Shown one piece after another: positions 53,844 through 62,709 of a DNA stretch of 64,000 nucleotides. The position numbers and the translations under genes are program-made. The DNA is from Shimia marina (GTDB lineage Bacteria; Pseudomonadota; Alphaproteobacteria; Rhodobacterales; Rhodobacteraceae): positions 138,881-202,880 of the forward strand of contig NZ_CYPW01000017.1 in NCBI RefSeq assembly GCF_001458175.1, written 5' to 3'. The stretch's first letter is position 1. Every line of letters starts with the position of its first letter. The notes beneath the pieces were generated by a model that ran no database searches, had not been told where the DNA came from, and saw only the letters and a program-made list of their open reading frames with translations.

Positions 53844-53982
53844 AACGGCCTCCTGTATTTGGGGTGCTCACAAGATGCCAAAGCGCGGCCCACTGCACCG
53901 AAGGCGAAACGTATACCGCACTACTCTTTGGGTTAGGCCCCCGCTCTTTTTAACAGGTGCGATTTTACAATCCGCCCTGAGA

Positions 53983-54798
53983 TTAACGCTCCTGCCAGCG
54001 GATCCAGCCTTCCGGCGCGCCACGAAACACGTTCAGATCCACCGGCCCCTCAATGCCAGGAACGCGCCCCGTTCCGCTGTATTGCCAGAACACCCAATAG
54101 GCACCCGGGTAGGTTTTCTGCGGATGGGCCGCCACCGATCTCAACCAGAACTCCGTATCATGCAGCGTGCCAATGCCCGTGTCCGCAAAGAAATCCACCG
54201 TGGTGTAGATCACCGGCCGCCGCCCATAATGCGCCTCCAGCAGATCAAGAAATTTGCGCGCTTCCCGGCGCACATCCCGTCCATGCGGTCGCAGCCGGCA
54301 AGTCTTGGATTTCGGCGTCCACTCCATATCCAGCACATGCGGCAAGGACGCGCCACGTGGGACATTGCGGATAAACCACCGCGCCTGTTCTTCCGCAGAA
54401 CGGCAGAAATAGTAGTAGTGATACGCCCCCCATGGCACCCCGGCAGTTTCTGCGCCCCGCCGATGCGTCGCAAACATCGGATCGGCCACATCGCCACCTT
54501 CCGTGGCCTTCAGAAAAGCAAAACTCACCCCCGCGCGCTGCGCCTGCTGCCAATCGATGTCCGTCTGCCATCGGGACACATCAATCCCATGCACCGGATA
54601 GGTCTGCGGCGCGCGCCTGTCCCACTCTACAGGGTCATCATCCCCAAAGTCCGGATAGGTCACAACTTGCGCCGCCAAAGCCGCAATCCGAGCGGCGTCC
54701 TGCGCCTCTATCTGCTCCAGAACAGCGGGCTCAGGTGCGCGACGACCACACCCCTGCAAACTCGCCACGATCGCCATCGCAAAGACTATCAAACGCAT
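53983..54798 (-). CDS. GH25-family muramidase, lipoprotein
   Basis: A 271-residue glycoside hydrolase family 25 lysozyme. The start MRLIVFAMAIVASLQGC has a lipobox LQGC, so the enzyme should be lipid-anchored. GH25 motifs: HGIDVSRWQTDIDWQ, FAFLKATEGGDVADPMF, WGAYHYYYF and HVLDMEW (catalytic DxE), then PVIYTTVDFF. It cleaves the MurNAc-GlcNAc bond of peptidoglycan. Codirectional with the Sel1-like gene (139-bp gap). Confidence 0.92.
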   Translation of the reverse strand: MRLIVFAMAIVASLQGCGRRAPEPAVLEQIEAQDAARIAALAAQVVTYPDFGDDDPVEWDRRAPQTYPVHGIDVSRWQTDIDWQQAQRAGVSFAFLKATEGGDVADPMFATHRRGAETAGVPWGAYHYYYFCRSAEEQARWFIRNVPRGASLPHVLDMEWTPKSKTCRLRPHGRDVRREARKFLDLLEAHYGRRPVIYTTVDFFADTGIGTLHDTEFWLRSVAAHPQKTYPGAYWVFWQYSGTGRVPGIEGPVDLNVFRGAPEGWIRWQER

Positions 54799-55165
54799 GT
54801 CACACCTACACTCAAACCACACCAATTGCGGCCACTAAACCGCGCAGTGGTCACCAAACGCAATAGCAGCTCTCCCCAAAGCGCCTGTCGCGCAGACAAC
54901 CGCCACTCCGTTCTTGCATCAAAGACCTGATTGCCCTATGCACCGCCTGTCTGCGGCTCTTTATGAGTCGTTCGGACGTGCTGTGCATTGTATAGGCCTT
55001 TGCTTTCTTCGGCTCTGGTGGCAATCCCAGCACACGAAAGACAAGAAAAGACGACCTGACCCTCTGGCGGGCGCTCACATGTGGCGGATCCGGAAGAAGA
55101 CCAAGAGTTCTGAGGTGCATCAAACCTTTGTGGATATAACCACAAGCAACATAGGAGATGATCCA
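54799..55165. other. Upstream region of rplS
   Basis: No gene seen; open frames here lack support. A TTGCAT (54914-54919) and TATGCA (54937-54942) with a 17-bp spacer form a possible promoter for rplS, which would give a leader of about 215 nt. No known ribosomal leader motif recognised. Confidence 0.4.
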
Positions 55166-55540
55166 ATGGATCTGATCGCACAGCTCGAAGCGGAGCAGAT
55201 TGCTACGCTGGGGAAAGAGATCCCCGATTTCAAAGCCGGTGACACCATCCGTGTCGGCTTCAAAGTGACCGAAGGCTCGCGCACCCGTGTGCAGAACTAC
55301 GAAGGCGTCTGCATCAGCCGCAAAAACGGCTCCGGCATCGCTGGCTCGTTCACTGTTCGCAAGATTTCCTTTGGCGAAGGCGTGGAACGTGTGTTCCCAC
55401 TGTACTCCACCAACATCGACAGCATCACTGTTGTGCGTCGTGTTCGTGTACGTCGCGCCAAACTGTACTACCTGCGCGCACGTCGTGGTAAATCCGCACG
55501 TATCGCAGAAGACACCAACTACAAGCCCAAAAAAGCGTAA
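55166..55540 (+). CDS. rplS: 50S ribosomal protein L19
   Basis: A 124-residue L19. [47 protein letters not shown] and [15 protein letters not shown] are typical. ATG 55166 has AGGAGATGA upstream; the frame stays open upstream but does not resemble L19. In many bacteria rplS follows trmD directly; here about 2.9 kb intervene. Confidence 0.98.
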   Translation: MDLIAQLEAEQIATLGKEIPDFKAGDTIRVGFKVTEGSRTRVQNYEGVCISRKNGSGIAGSFTVRKISFGEGVERVFPLYSTNIDSITVVRRVRVRRAKLYYLRARRGKSARIAEDTNYKPKKA

Positions 55541-55551
55541 GGAGTGGTCTC

Positions 55552-55773
55552 ATGAAAAAAGATACCCATCCCGATTACCACTTCATCGACGTGAAAATGA
55601 CCGACGGCACCATCATCAAGATGCGTTCCACCTGGGGCAAAGAAGGCGACACCATGGCGCTGGACGTAGACCCATCCGTGCACCCCGCATGGAACGGTGG
55701 CTCCACCCGTCTTATGGATGCCGGTGGCCGCGTGTCCAAATTCAAAAAGAAATACGAAGGTCTGGGCTTCTGA
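55552..55773 (+). CDS. rpmE: 50S ribosomal protein L31
   Basis: A 73-residue L31: [21 protein letters not shown] at the start and [11 protein letters not shown] at the end. It lacks the CxxC zinc pair found in the long zinc-binding form, as is usual in alphaproteobacteria. 11 bp after rplS and followed by a terminator. Confidence 0.97.
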   Translation: MKKDTHPDYHFIDVKMTDGTIIKMRSTWGKEGDTMALDVDPSVHPAWNGGSTRLMDAGGRVSKFKKKYEGLGF

Positions 55774-55796
55774 GCCTCACCACCTTTGTAGAAGAG

Positions 55797-55826
55797 ACGC
55801 CGCCTCCCTCGGGGCGGCGTTTTTTA
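55797..55826 (+). terminator. Terminator of rplS-rpmE
   Basis: ACGCCGCC/GGCGGCGT stem (8 bp), eight-base loop, then a run of seven T. Confidence 0.93.
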
Positions 55827-55906
55827 TTGGGCAGATCTCCTCTCCCACAGAGCTGTGAAGATCGCGCTCTTGCCTTTGCCCGCACGCCGCTCTAAAAGCC
55901 GCGCGC

Positions 55907-55942
55907 ACCGGTCGCAGCCTACCCGGTACATCAAAACAAGGG
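55907..55942 (+). promoter_or_regulatory. preQ1-I riboswitch upstream of queC
   Basis: Stem P1 is ACCGG (55907-55911) with CCGGT (55923-55927); the loop begins TCGCAG, and the tail reads CAAAACAAGG. The GGTCGCAG...CAAAACAAGG combination matches the compact preQ1-I class (as in the Thermoanaerobacter tengcongensis structure). The loop CCT can pair with AGG of the tail, which is also the queC ribosome binding site, so ligand binding should block translation of the operon that makes preQ1. Confidence 0.9.
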
Positions 55943-55950
55943 TTACAAAA

Positions 55951-56655
55951 ATGAAAACTACTGTTGTCTGCTCCGGCGGACTGGACTCCGTGTCTTTGGC
56001 CCACATTGTGGCTACCGAAGGCAATCTCTCCCGACTGGTCTCCTTTGACTACGGCCAACGCCACCGCAAAGAGCTCGACTCCGCTGCGGCCTGTGCGGAA
56101 CGCCTTGGGGTGCCCCATCACATCATCGACCTGCGCGCGGTTGGCGCCGCCCTCACCGGCTCTGCCCTGACCGAAGCGGATGTGGATGTGCCCGATGGGC
56201 ATTATGCTGAGGAAACCATGCGCATCACTGTGGTGCCCAACCGCAACGCCATCATGCTGACCATCGCCTATGGCATCGCCGCAGCCAATGGCGACCGTCG
56301 CGTCGCCACCGCTGTGCATGGCGGGGATCACTTCATCTATCCTGATTGCCGCCCTGGCTTTACTGAGGCCTTTGACACCATGCAGCAGGCCGCGCTGGAG
56401 GGCTATGCCGATGTGCGCCTGCACACGCCGTTTGTCCACCGCAGCAAAGCTGACATCGTCGCCGATGGCGCAGCTGCCAACACGCCCTTTGCGCTGACAT
56501 GGTCCTGCTACAAAGGTGGCGCACAGCACTGTGGCCGCTGCGGCACCTGTGTGGAGCGGCGTGAGGCCTTTGACCTTGCGGGTGTCAGCGATCCGACACC
56601 CTATGAGGATCCGGATTTCTGGCGCACCGCCGTGGCCGAGCGGGAGGCAAGCTGA
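55951..56655 (+). CDS. queC: 7-cyano-7-deazaguanine (preQ0) synthase
   Basis: A 234-residue ATP-dependent enzyme converting carboxydeazaguanine to preQ0. The PP-loop is SGGLDSVS near residue 9; zinc cysteines lie in SCYKGGAQHCGRCGTC. ATG 55951 lies nine bases after the AAGGG that forms the end of the riboswitch. First gene of queCDEF; its stop overlaps queD. Confidence 0.96.
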   Translation: MKTTVVCSGGLDSVSLAHIVATEGNLSRLVSFDYGQRHRKELDSAAACAERLGVPHHIIDLRAVGAALTGSALTEADVDVPDGHYAEETMRITVVPNRNAIMLTIAYGIAAANGDRRVATAVHGGDHFIYPDCRPGFTEAFDTMQQAALEGYADVRLHTPFVHRSKADIVADGAAANTPFALTWSCYKGGAQHCGRCGTCVERREAFDLAGVSDPTPYEDPDFWRTAVAEREAS

Positions 56656-57008
56656 TGTTTCGCATCTCCAAAGAGTTTCACTTCTCCGCCTCCCATCAAC
56701 TCGCTCATCTGCCCGACGATCACCAATGCGCGCGCCTGCATGGGCACAACTATATCGTGGTGGTCGAACTGGCCGCCGCCGAGCTGAACGCCGACGGCTT
56801 TGTGCGCGATTATCACGAGCTCAAACCGCTGAAATCCTACATCGACGATCACTTTGATCACCGGCACCTCAACGATCTGCTCAACGTGCCTTCCACGGCA
56901 GAAAACCTCGCCAAGCATTTCTATGACTGGTGCAAATCCCGCTGGTCCGAGGTCGCTATGGTTAAAGTCTCAGAAACCCCCAAAACATGGGCCGAGTATC
57001 GACCATGA
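56655..57008 (+). CDS. queD: 6-carboxy-5,6,7,8-tetrahydropterin synthase
   Basis: A 117-residue PTPS-fold enzyme, second step of queuosine synthesis from dihydroneopterin triphosphate. Zinc histidines in FHFSASHQL and HGHNY, with the catalytic Cys in HQCARLHGH. Overlaps queC by one base and queE by four. Confidence 0.95.
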   Translation: MFRISKEFHFSASHQLAHLPDDHQCARLHGHNYIVVVELAAAELNADGFVRDYHELKPLKSYIDDHFDHRHLNDLLNVPSTAENLAKHFYDWCKSRWSEVAMVKVSETPKTWAEYRP

Positions 57009-57712
57009 CCCTGCGCGTAGCTGAGATTTTTGGCCCCACTATTCAAGGTGAGGGCGTGCTCATTGGTGCGCCCACAGTCTTTGTGCGCACCGGCGGATGT
57101 GACTACCGCTGCAGCTGGTGTGACAGTCTTCATGCCGTGGACAGCGCGCACCGGCACGACTGGCTCCCAATGGACCCAGAAGCCGTAATGACGGAAGTGC
57201 GTGCCCTGTCAGGCGACCGCCCGCTCACCGTGTCTCTGTCCGGCGGCAACCCAGCCATTCATGACTTTGCCCCGCTGATCGCACTGGGCAAGTCTGAGGG
57301 CTATACCTTCGCCTGCGAAACGCAGGGATCAATCGCCAAACCTTGGTTTGCCGCTCTTGATACGCTGGTCCTCAGCCCAAAGCCGCCCTCCAGCGGCGAA
57401 GAGGTGGACTGGTCCGCCTTTGAGCGCTGCCTTGAGGCTGCCGGGAATGGCCCGGAAAGCGTCATAAAGATCGTGATCTTTGATGATGCGGATTTTGCGT
57501 GGGCACAGGCCGCCCATGCCCGCTTTCCCGATCTGCCTCTCTATCTGCAACCGGGCAATCTGATGGTGGATCCTGACAAACCTGTCGATCTCACCGAAAC
57601 CACCGCCCGGCTGGAATGGCTGATCGACAAAGTGGTGGCTGCTGGCTGGTTCGCCCCGCGCGTGCTGCCACAGCTGCATGTCATGGTCTGGGGCAACAAA
57701 CGCGGCGTCTAA
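57005..57712 (+). CDS. queE: 7-carboxy-7-deazaguanine synthase
   Basis: A 235-residue radical SAM enzyme that contracts carboxytetrahydropterin to [41 protein letters not shown] holds the CX3CX2C cluster motif; SGGNPA and SPKPPSSG follow. The ATG overlaps the queD stop (ATGA). Confidence 0.95.
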   Translation: MTLRVAEIFGPTIQGEGVLIGAPTVFVRTGGCDYRCSWCDSLHAVDSAHRHDWLPMDPEAVMTEVRALSGDRPLTVSLSGGNPAIHDFAPLIALGKSEGYTFACETQGSIAKPWFAALDTLVLSPKPPSSGEEVDWSAFERCLEAAGNGPESVIKIVIFDDADFAWAQAAHARFPDLPLYLQPGNLMVDPDKPVDLTETTARLEWLIDKVVAAGWFAPRVLPQLHVMVWGNKRGV

Positions 57713-57753
57713 AAACGCCCCTCGGGCCCCTGGCCCATAGTTGGAGAACAAAG

Positions 57754-58218
57754 ATGAGCGAAGACATCTACAGCAACCTAAAACAACTCGGTGGTGCAAC
57801 CGTTATGCCGACAAGCCCGGAAGAGGCTGAACTGGAGCGTGTGGAAAACCCACAGGCCGATGTGGCCTATAACGTGCGCTTCACCGCACCGGAATTCACC
57901 TCCCTCTGCCCGATGACTGGCCAGCCTGATTTTGCCCATCTGGTGATCGACTATGTGCCCGGCAAATGGCTGGTGGAAAGCAAATCTCTGAAGCTCTTCT
58001 TGGGATCGTTCCGCAACCACGGCGCGTTTCACGAGGATTGCACCGTCTCCATCGCCCGCCGTCTGGCCGATTTTCTGGAGCCCCAATGGCTGCGCATCGG
58101 CGGCTACTGGTATCCCCGCGGCGGCATCCCGATTGATGTCTTCTGGCAAACCGGCGCGATGCCGGAAAGCGTCTGGATCCCCGATCAGGGCGTGCCCCCC
58201 TACCGCGGACGTGGCTAA
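57754..58218 (+). CDS. queF: NADPH-dependent preQ0 reductase
   Basis: A 154-residue T-fold nitrile reductase making preQ1, the riboswitch ligand. [13 protein letters not shown] has the thioimide-forming Cys, and [21 protein letters not shown] the substrate Glu and QueF motif. This is the short single-domain type. 41 bp after queE; GGAGA upstream. Confidence 0.96.
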   Translation: MSEDIYSNLKQLGGATVMPTSPEEAELERVENPQADVAYNVRFTAPEFTSLCPMTGQPDFAHLVIDYVPGKWLVESKSLKLFLGSFRNHGAFHEDCTVSIARRLADFLEPQWLRIGGYWYPRGGIPIDVFWQTGAMPESVWIPDQGVPPYRGRG

Positions 58219-58226
58219 AACCATCT

Positions 58227-58253
58227 CGCCCCTGCCACGCCAGGGGCGCTTTA
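58227..58253. terminator. Terminator between queF and phaC
   Basis: CGCCCCTG/CAGGGGCG stem (8 bp), six-base loop, short T tract; overlaps the phaC stop codon, so serves two convergent genes. Confidence 0.7.
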
Positions 58254-60017
58254 CCCCATGCGCACGTAGCTGCCCGGCGCATCAGCCAAACCCTCGGACA
58301 TCTCAAGCACCGCGCCTTTCGGGCTGGAATGCGCGGCAAGCCAATCCGCCCATGCCAGCCACCAACTGCCCTCTTGCTCCTGCGCCACATTTAACCAGTC
58401 TTCCGGCGTCAGCGCTGGCGCGCTGTCAGCTGTGGTATGCAAACGGAAATGACGGCGCTTGTGACCCGGCTCAGAAATCACGCCAGCGTTATGCCCCCCG
58501 TTGGTCAAAGCAAAGGTGACATCCGCATGTGTCAGCCCGTGAATCTTGTACACAGATGTCCAAGGCGCCACGTGATCGCTTTCCGTGCCAACGGCAAAAA
58601 CTGGCAGCCGAACATCCCGCAAGGAAATCGCATGTCCCTGCACCGCATAGCGCCCCGCAGCCAGATCGTTGTTGAGATACATACGTCGCAGATAATCCGC
58701 ATGCATCCGAGCCGGCATGCGAGTGGTATCCGCATTCCACGCCATCAGATCATTTGGCGGAGCGTCCGGCTCCCCCATCAGATAGCTGCGCACCATACGC
58801 GACCAAATCAAATTGTTCGAGCGCATCACAGCAAAGGCGCTGCCCATCTGTGCGCCATCCAAATAGCCCTGCGCGGCCATCATGTCTTCAAGTGTCGACA
58901 ACTGGCTTTCATCGATGAACAGATTAAGCTCACCCGCCTCGCTGAAATCTGTCTGAGCGGCCAGCAATGTCACCGTCTTCAGGCGGTCATCTCCTTTTCG
59001 CGCCAAGGCTGCCGCCATAACCGACAATAGCGTGCCGCCCAGACAATACCCGCAGCCATGCACAGCGCTCACCTCAAGGCTTGAACAAATATGGTCAAGC
59101 GCAGCCAGAGGCCCCTGCTCCAGATAATCCTCCATGCCGAGCTCACTGTCCGATGCATCAGGATTGCGCCAAGACACCATGAAGACCGTAAACCCCTGTG
59201 ACGTCAGATACCGCACGAGCGAATTTTCCGGCTTCAGATCAAGAATGTAGTACTTCATGATCCAGGCGGGCATGAGCAAAAGCGGCTCAGGATGCACCAC
59301 ATCCGTCGTGGGCGCATATTGTATCAATTCCATCAAATGTGTGCGCAACACCACTTTGCCCGTGCTGACCGCCACCTCGGTCCCCACTTGAGAGTTAGGC
59401 ACCTCCTGCCCAGCCCCCATTTTTTGTGGCATGTGATACGCCGCCCAATCCTCCCAGAACTGCGCGCCCCCGCGCATCAAGTTCTGGCCCTGCTCCTGCG
59501 CGGTCTTTTCCAAAACCTCAGGGTTGGTGAGCAAGAAGTTCGAAGGCGCCAAAGCATCCATCATCTGCCGCGCCAGAAACGTCATGGCCTTGTCACGGGA
59601 CAGATCCAGCCCTGGCACCTCTGATGTGGCCTGATCCGCAAAATCCTCTGCAAGCAGAAACCCCTGCGCCAGCGCCGCAAACGGCGGTTTCTCCCAGCCC
59701 GGCCCATCAAACCGTCGGTCGCCCTTCTGAGGTGCGATTGGCCGTGCCTGCGGATCATCAGGGCAGCCCTTGGCCACAAACTCCCACCAAGCGGTCCAAT
59801 GTGCCTGCGCCTGCTGCGCCAGTTCAAGCTGCTTATCTGGCGCGCTCATCAGATGCAGCGCCCAATCATTCATCATCGAAAGAGTGGACACCGGTGATAC
59901 ACCACCTAACTGCTGCGCCCAGAACTGGCGCAAAGGGCGCGTCTCTGTACCCGCCTGCTTATTGGTGACCTGCTCCGAAGAGGCCGCCTTTCCTGTTTCC
60001 GCCCCAAGATCTTTCAT
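58251..60017 (-). CDS. phaC: Class I poly(3-hydroxyalkanoate) synthase
   Basis: A 588-residue polymerase forming PHA granules from hydroxyacyl-CoA. The modified lipase box is GYCLG with catalytic Cys325; Asp481 (GTESDHVAPW) and His509 (NGGHNAG) complete the triad. The N-terminal domain has the Class I FWAQQLGG and DWALHL segments. No phaZ, phaP or phaR gene is adjacent. An inverted repeat lies in its promoter region. Confidence 0.97.
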   Translation of the reverse strand: MKDLGAETGKAASSEQVTNKQAGTETRPLRQFWAQQLGGVSPVSTLSMMNDWALHLMSAPDKQLELAQQAQAHWTAWWEFVAKGCPDDPQARPIAPQKGDRRFDGPGWEKPPFAALAQGFLLAEDFADQATSEVPGLDLSRDKAMTFLARQMMDALAPSNFLLTNPEVLEKTAQEQGQNLMRGGAQFWEDWAAYHMPQKMGAGQEVPNSQVGTEVAVSTGKVVLRTHLMELIQYAPTTDVVHPEPLLLMPAWIMKYYILDLKPENSLVRYLTSQGFTVFMVSWRNPDASDSELGMEDYLEQGPLAALDHICSSLEVSAVHGCGYCLGGTLLSVMAAALARKGDDRLKTVTLLAAQTDFSEAGELNLFIDESQLSTLEDMMAAQGYLDGAQMGSAFAVMRSNNLIWSRMVRSYLMGEPDAPPNDLMAWNADTTRMPARMHADYLRRMYLNNDLAAGRYAVQGHAISLRDVRLPVFAVGTESDHVAPWTSVYKIHGLTHADVTFALTNGGHNAGVISEPGHKRRHFRLHTTADSAPALTPEDWLNVAQEQEGSWWLAWADWLAAHSSPKGAVLEMSEGLADAPGSYVRMG

Positions 60018-60032
60018 ATGCTCGCCGCAAAG

Positions 60033-60069
60033 TTGTTACACAGCCCAATATAGACCTAGCGTGTAACAA
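60033..60069. promoter_or_regulatory. Perfect inverted repeat in the phaC promoter
   Basis: TTGTTACAC (60033-60041) and GTGTAACAA (60061-60069), nine-base perfect arms with 19 bases between. On the minus strand TATATT, a possible -10, lies inside. The position, 16-52 bp upstream of phaC, suits an operator. Confidence 0.55.
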
Positions 60070-60154
60070 TCCCACTACTGCACACAAAACTGACCTATCT
60101 GTCGCACCTAAAAACGAGTTGCTGCCACCGAATGCATCACATCAAAGCAACCCT

Positions 60155-61567
60155 TTAGCCCTGCCACAATTCTGTCCCCGGATAGAACTGCGACCAGGCA
60201 AACCAGAAGGCCTGATGACTGCCCAGATCCTCCCCATTGGCATCCACAGCCTTAACGCCGCCACCGTCCATTACCAGCCGCACGTTTTCCACGGCGATCT
60301 CTTCACCACGCTGCAATGCCAGCATAGCTTTGGAGCGCTGGAACGCCACAGGCGTGCCTGAGGCGGTCACAACCCCGATCACATCCTCATGCACAGAGAG
60401 CCGCGGATCCACGTCACCCACCGGGAAGATCGGCCCATCTGCATCGCGCCCATTGCGGAAATCAAAATCCCGCCCCAGCGCCAGCGCCTCCACCAGAACC
60501 GTTGTATCAGGATGTGCTGCGCGCCACTCGCCCCAAGTGGTGGTCACCACACTTGCCTGCTTGAGTGTCACGCCTTTCTTGGCCAGCGGCCCTGTCACCG
60601 CTTTGCCCAGAAACGTATCAAACACCGAATAACTCTCGACGTCATACATCACTTTGTTAGATCGGATCAGCATGCCGGAGGTGCGCAGCACAGGGCGCTT
60701 TACACCCGCAGGCACATCATCGGTGAAATAGGCCTGCGCCGCACCGCACAGGGTACAATAAGGAATGCCAAGGTCGCGCCCACCCAGAGAGTCATTCACC
60801 ATCTCCCGCACTTCCATGATGCGCCGGGGATAGGCCCGCGCCTCCCCATTCACTTCAATGCCAAAGACAACATCGCTTTCTTTGAGCCATGTCGCCTCTG
60901 CCGCGCTGCTGACCTCTGGATTGTCCACAGCCGGGATGCAGTTGCACAGCTCATCTGTTTCATCAAAGGGACGATCATCAATCAGCACGCCGCCCCACGA
61001 CACATGACGCCAGTCAATATCGCCTTTCACAAACAAACGGTCCCACTCTGGCACAATCGCTGTAAAAATCGCCCGTTTGGCCTTCAGATAGCCGGGGGGC
61101 TCCGGAATATCCCAAGCGATCAGATGATCCGTGATCACGCCCCATTCATTCTGACGCGGCCGCTCAATCTCCAAAAGCTCCGCTGCTGCATCGCTGAGCA
61201 CGAAGTTTAACTCAGGCGAGCTGACAAAGCGCATCAGATCCGCAATGATCCAGACAAGACGCGCATCTCCCGATGCAGAAATCACAGCGAGCGCTTCGCT
61301 CTGATCAGGCCCCCATCCGCCATCGCGCATACTGTCCACAAATGTGGTTTTCACCGCCGCGCGCAGCTCTTTGGAGAGCTTGCCATTGGGCACAACTGGC
61401 GGCTGGCCAAATTCGGCCATAACATGCGCGGGCACCTCCACATGGTTTTGCCCCCAGGCCTGCTGCGCACCGATCAAAACCCCCAGACCGACCATGGCAC
61501 TCATTGCCCAATGCCGCACACGCATCCCGATCGCCTGTGCCTCAACACCAATTGCCCCATTTGCCAT
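60155..61567 (-). CDS. DUF3179-domain protein, probably exported
   Basis: A 470-residue protein with a hydrophobic segment near residues 20-39 (WAMSAMVGLGVLIGAQQAWG) that looks like a signal peptide, then a DUF3179 domain: EVNGEARAYPRRIMEVREMVNDSLGGRDLGIPYCTLCGAAQAYF, RTSGMLIRSNKVMYD and FDTFLGKAVTG. Cysteines in ELCNCIPAV and PYCTLCG may bind metal or heme. Function unknown. Start ATG 61567 with GAGAGG. Confidence 0.85.
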   Translation of the reverse strand: MANGAIGVEAQAIGMRVRHWAMSAMVGLGVLIGAQQAWGQNHVEVPAHVMAEFGQPPVVPNGKLSKELRAAVKTTFVDSMRDGGWGPDQSEALAVISASGDARLVWIIADLMRFVSSPELNFVLSDAAAELLEIERPRQNEWGVITDHLIAWDIPEPPGYLKAKRAIFTAIVPEWDRLFVKGDIDWRHVSWGGVLIDDRPFDETDELCNCIPAVDNPEVSSAAEATWLKESDVVFGIEVNGEARAYPRRIMEVREMVNDSLGGRDLGIPYCTLCGAAQAYFTDDVPAGVKRPVLRTSGMLIRSNKVMYDVESYSVFDTFLGKAVTGPLAKKGVTLKQASVVTTTWGEWRAAHPDTTVLVEALALGRDFDFRNGRDADGPIFPVGDVDPRLSVHEDVIGVVTASGTPVAFQRSKAMLALQRGEEIAVENVRLVMDGGGVKAVDANGEDLGSHQAFWFAWSQFYPGTELWQG

Positions 61568-61667
61568 GACAGCCTCTCTCACAAACCCATTTGCCCCACA
61601 GTCGCGGCAAATGCGCCCTGCGGCCAATCACGATTGCTTCAAGGATAGGTGAGTTGGCGACCGCAGA

Positions 61668-62084
61668 TCATGCCACCTGCTGATGCACCTCAATGACATT
61701 GCCCTCAGGATCCAGAAAAAACACCTGATGCCATTCCTTTGCAAAGGCCGTGCCATAGTCTGAGTAGGGTACATCATTATCTTCCAACACCTGAAGAAAC
61801 GCCGCAATGTCATCCGTGCGAAATGCAATATGACCACGATCCACCGGGTTGATCACCTGCCCGTTGACAAAGGCCACATCCAGTCGACGCTCCGCTAAAT
61901 GCATCTGCATATCGCCATCCGTCGCAAAGCGGATCTTGCCGTCATATCCAGAACTGTCATCAGCCTGCGTACGCGGAAACTCGTCCTGCGCAATGTCGTC
62001 CAATCCCAAAACTCTGGTGTAGAAATCATGCAGACGATCCACATCATGAGAGACAAAATTGATGTGGTGAAATTCCAGTTTCAT
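61668..62084 (-). CDS. VOC-family (glyoxalase/dioxygenase fold) protein
   Basis: A 138-residue vicinal-oxygen-chelate protein: FHHINFVSHDVDRLHDFYTRVLGL, RGHIAFRTDDIAAFLQVLEDNDVPY, and FFLDPEGNVIEVHQ. Metal ligands are likely His7, His in RGHIAF and Glu in VIEVHQ. Substrate cannot be named. Single gene, convergent with none. Confidence 0.88.
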   Translation of the reverse strand: MKLEFHHINFVSHDVDRLHDFYTRVLGLDDIAQDEFPRTQADDSSGYDGKIRFATDGDMQMHLAERRLDVAFVNGQVINPVDRGHIAFRTDDIAAFLQVLEDNDVPYSDYGTAFAKEWHQVFFLDPEGNVIEVHQQVA

Positions 62085-62276
62085 TGGCGGTTCCCTTGAT
62101 CAGCGTGATAGAGGCCTCCAAAGCATGAAGCCGCCTCAACCCAAGAAGATCAAGCGTGCAATTTGACGCTGACTTTTTAATTGATCTGCGTGAAACACAG
62201 CCATTGCATTTTGATCGCAAGCCGTGAAAAACCAAAAAGAAAACCACCTCACAATGCTTCACAGAAAGCCCAGCGC

Positions 62277-62690
62277 ATGGTCAAAACATCAACATTTTTC
62301 CCTCTGACGATCGCCCTTTTCCTAAGCGCCTGCGGCGGCACGATGCATGGTGTTGTCCGCGGCGAGGGCACGCCTGTCGCCTTCTCCTATAAGCAAGGCT
62401 TGGATCGGGACACATATACGGCTGTCATGAATGGAGAGACCTTTACCGGCGAAGCCATTTATCCTGACAACAACGCAAACTACGATCTGGGCGTGAACCC
62501 CAATCCCGGCATCAACGATGATGACTTTGCCATGCGCATCAGCGGCCCGGTGCCTGCAACCCTATTTGGCAACAAAGGGTCAACCATGCAGTGCAACATG
62601 CTCTATGCAGACAGCTCCGGCTTTACAACTGCGGGCGGGAAAGGCGTCTGCCTGCACAGCGCTGGCAAAATCATCGACGTACTCTGGTAG
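62277..62690 (+). CDS. Putative lipoprotein
   Basis: A 137-residue protein: MVKTSTFFPLTIALFLSACGG, a signal peptide with lipobox LSAC. Then a Gly-rich beta-type region with two further cysteines (TMQCNML and KGVCLHS), consistent with one disulfide. No family recognised. Convergent with the unknown gene downstream by 19 bp. Confidence 0.7.
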   Translation: MVKTSTFFPLTIALFLSACGGTMHGVVRGEGTPVAFSYKQGLDRDTYTAVMNGETFTGEAIYPDNNANYDLGVNPNPGINDDDFAMRISGPVPATLFGNKGSTMQCNMLYADSSGFTTAGGKGVCLHSAGKIIDVLW

Positions 62691-62709
62691 TGGTTCGCGG
62701 CGCGCAGGC

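Noticed and set aside
54914-55165. N-terminal extension of L19 from 54914
   Set aside because: The extension has no similarity to L19 and ATG 55166 has a strong ribosome binding site.
62181-62194. TTGAT-CTGC-GTGAA as an FNR site
   Set aside because: Only one half-site matches; the other has two mismatches.
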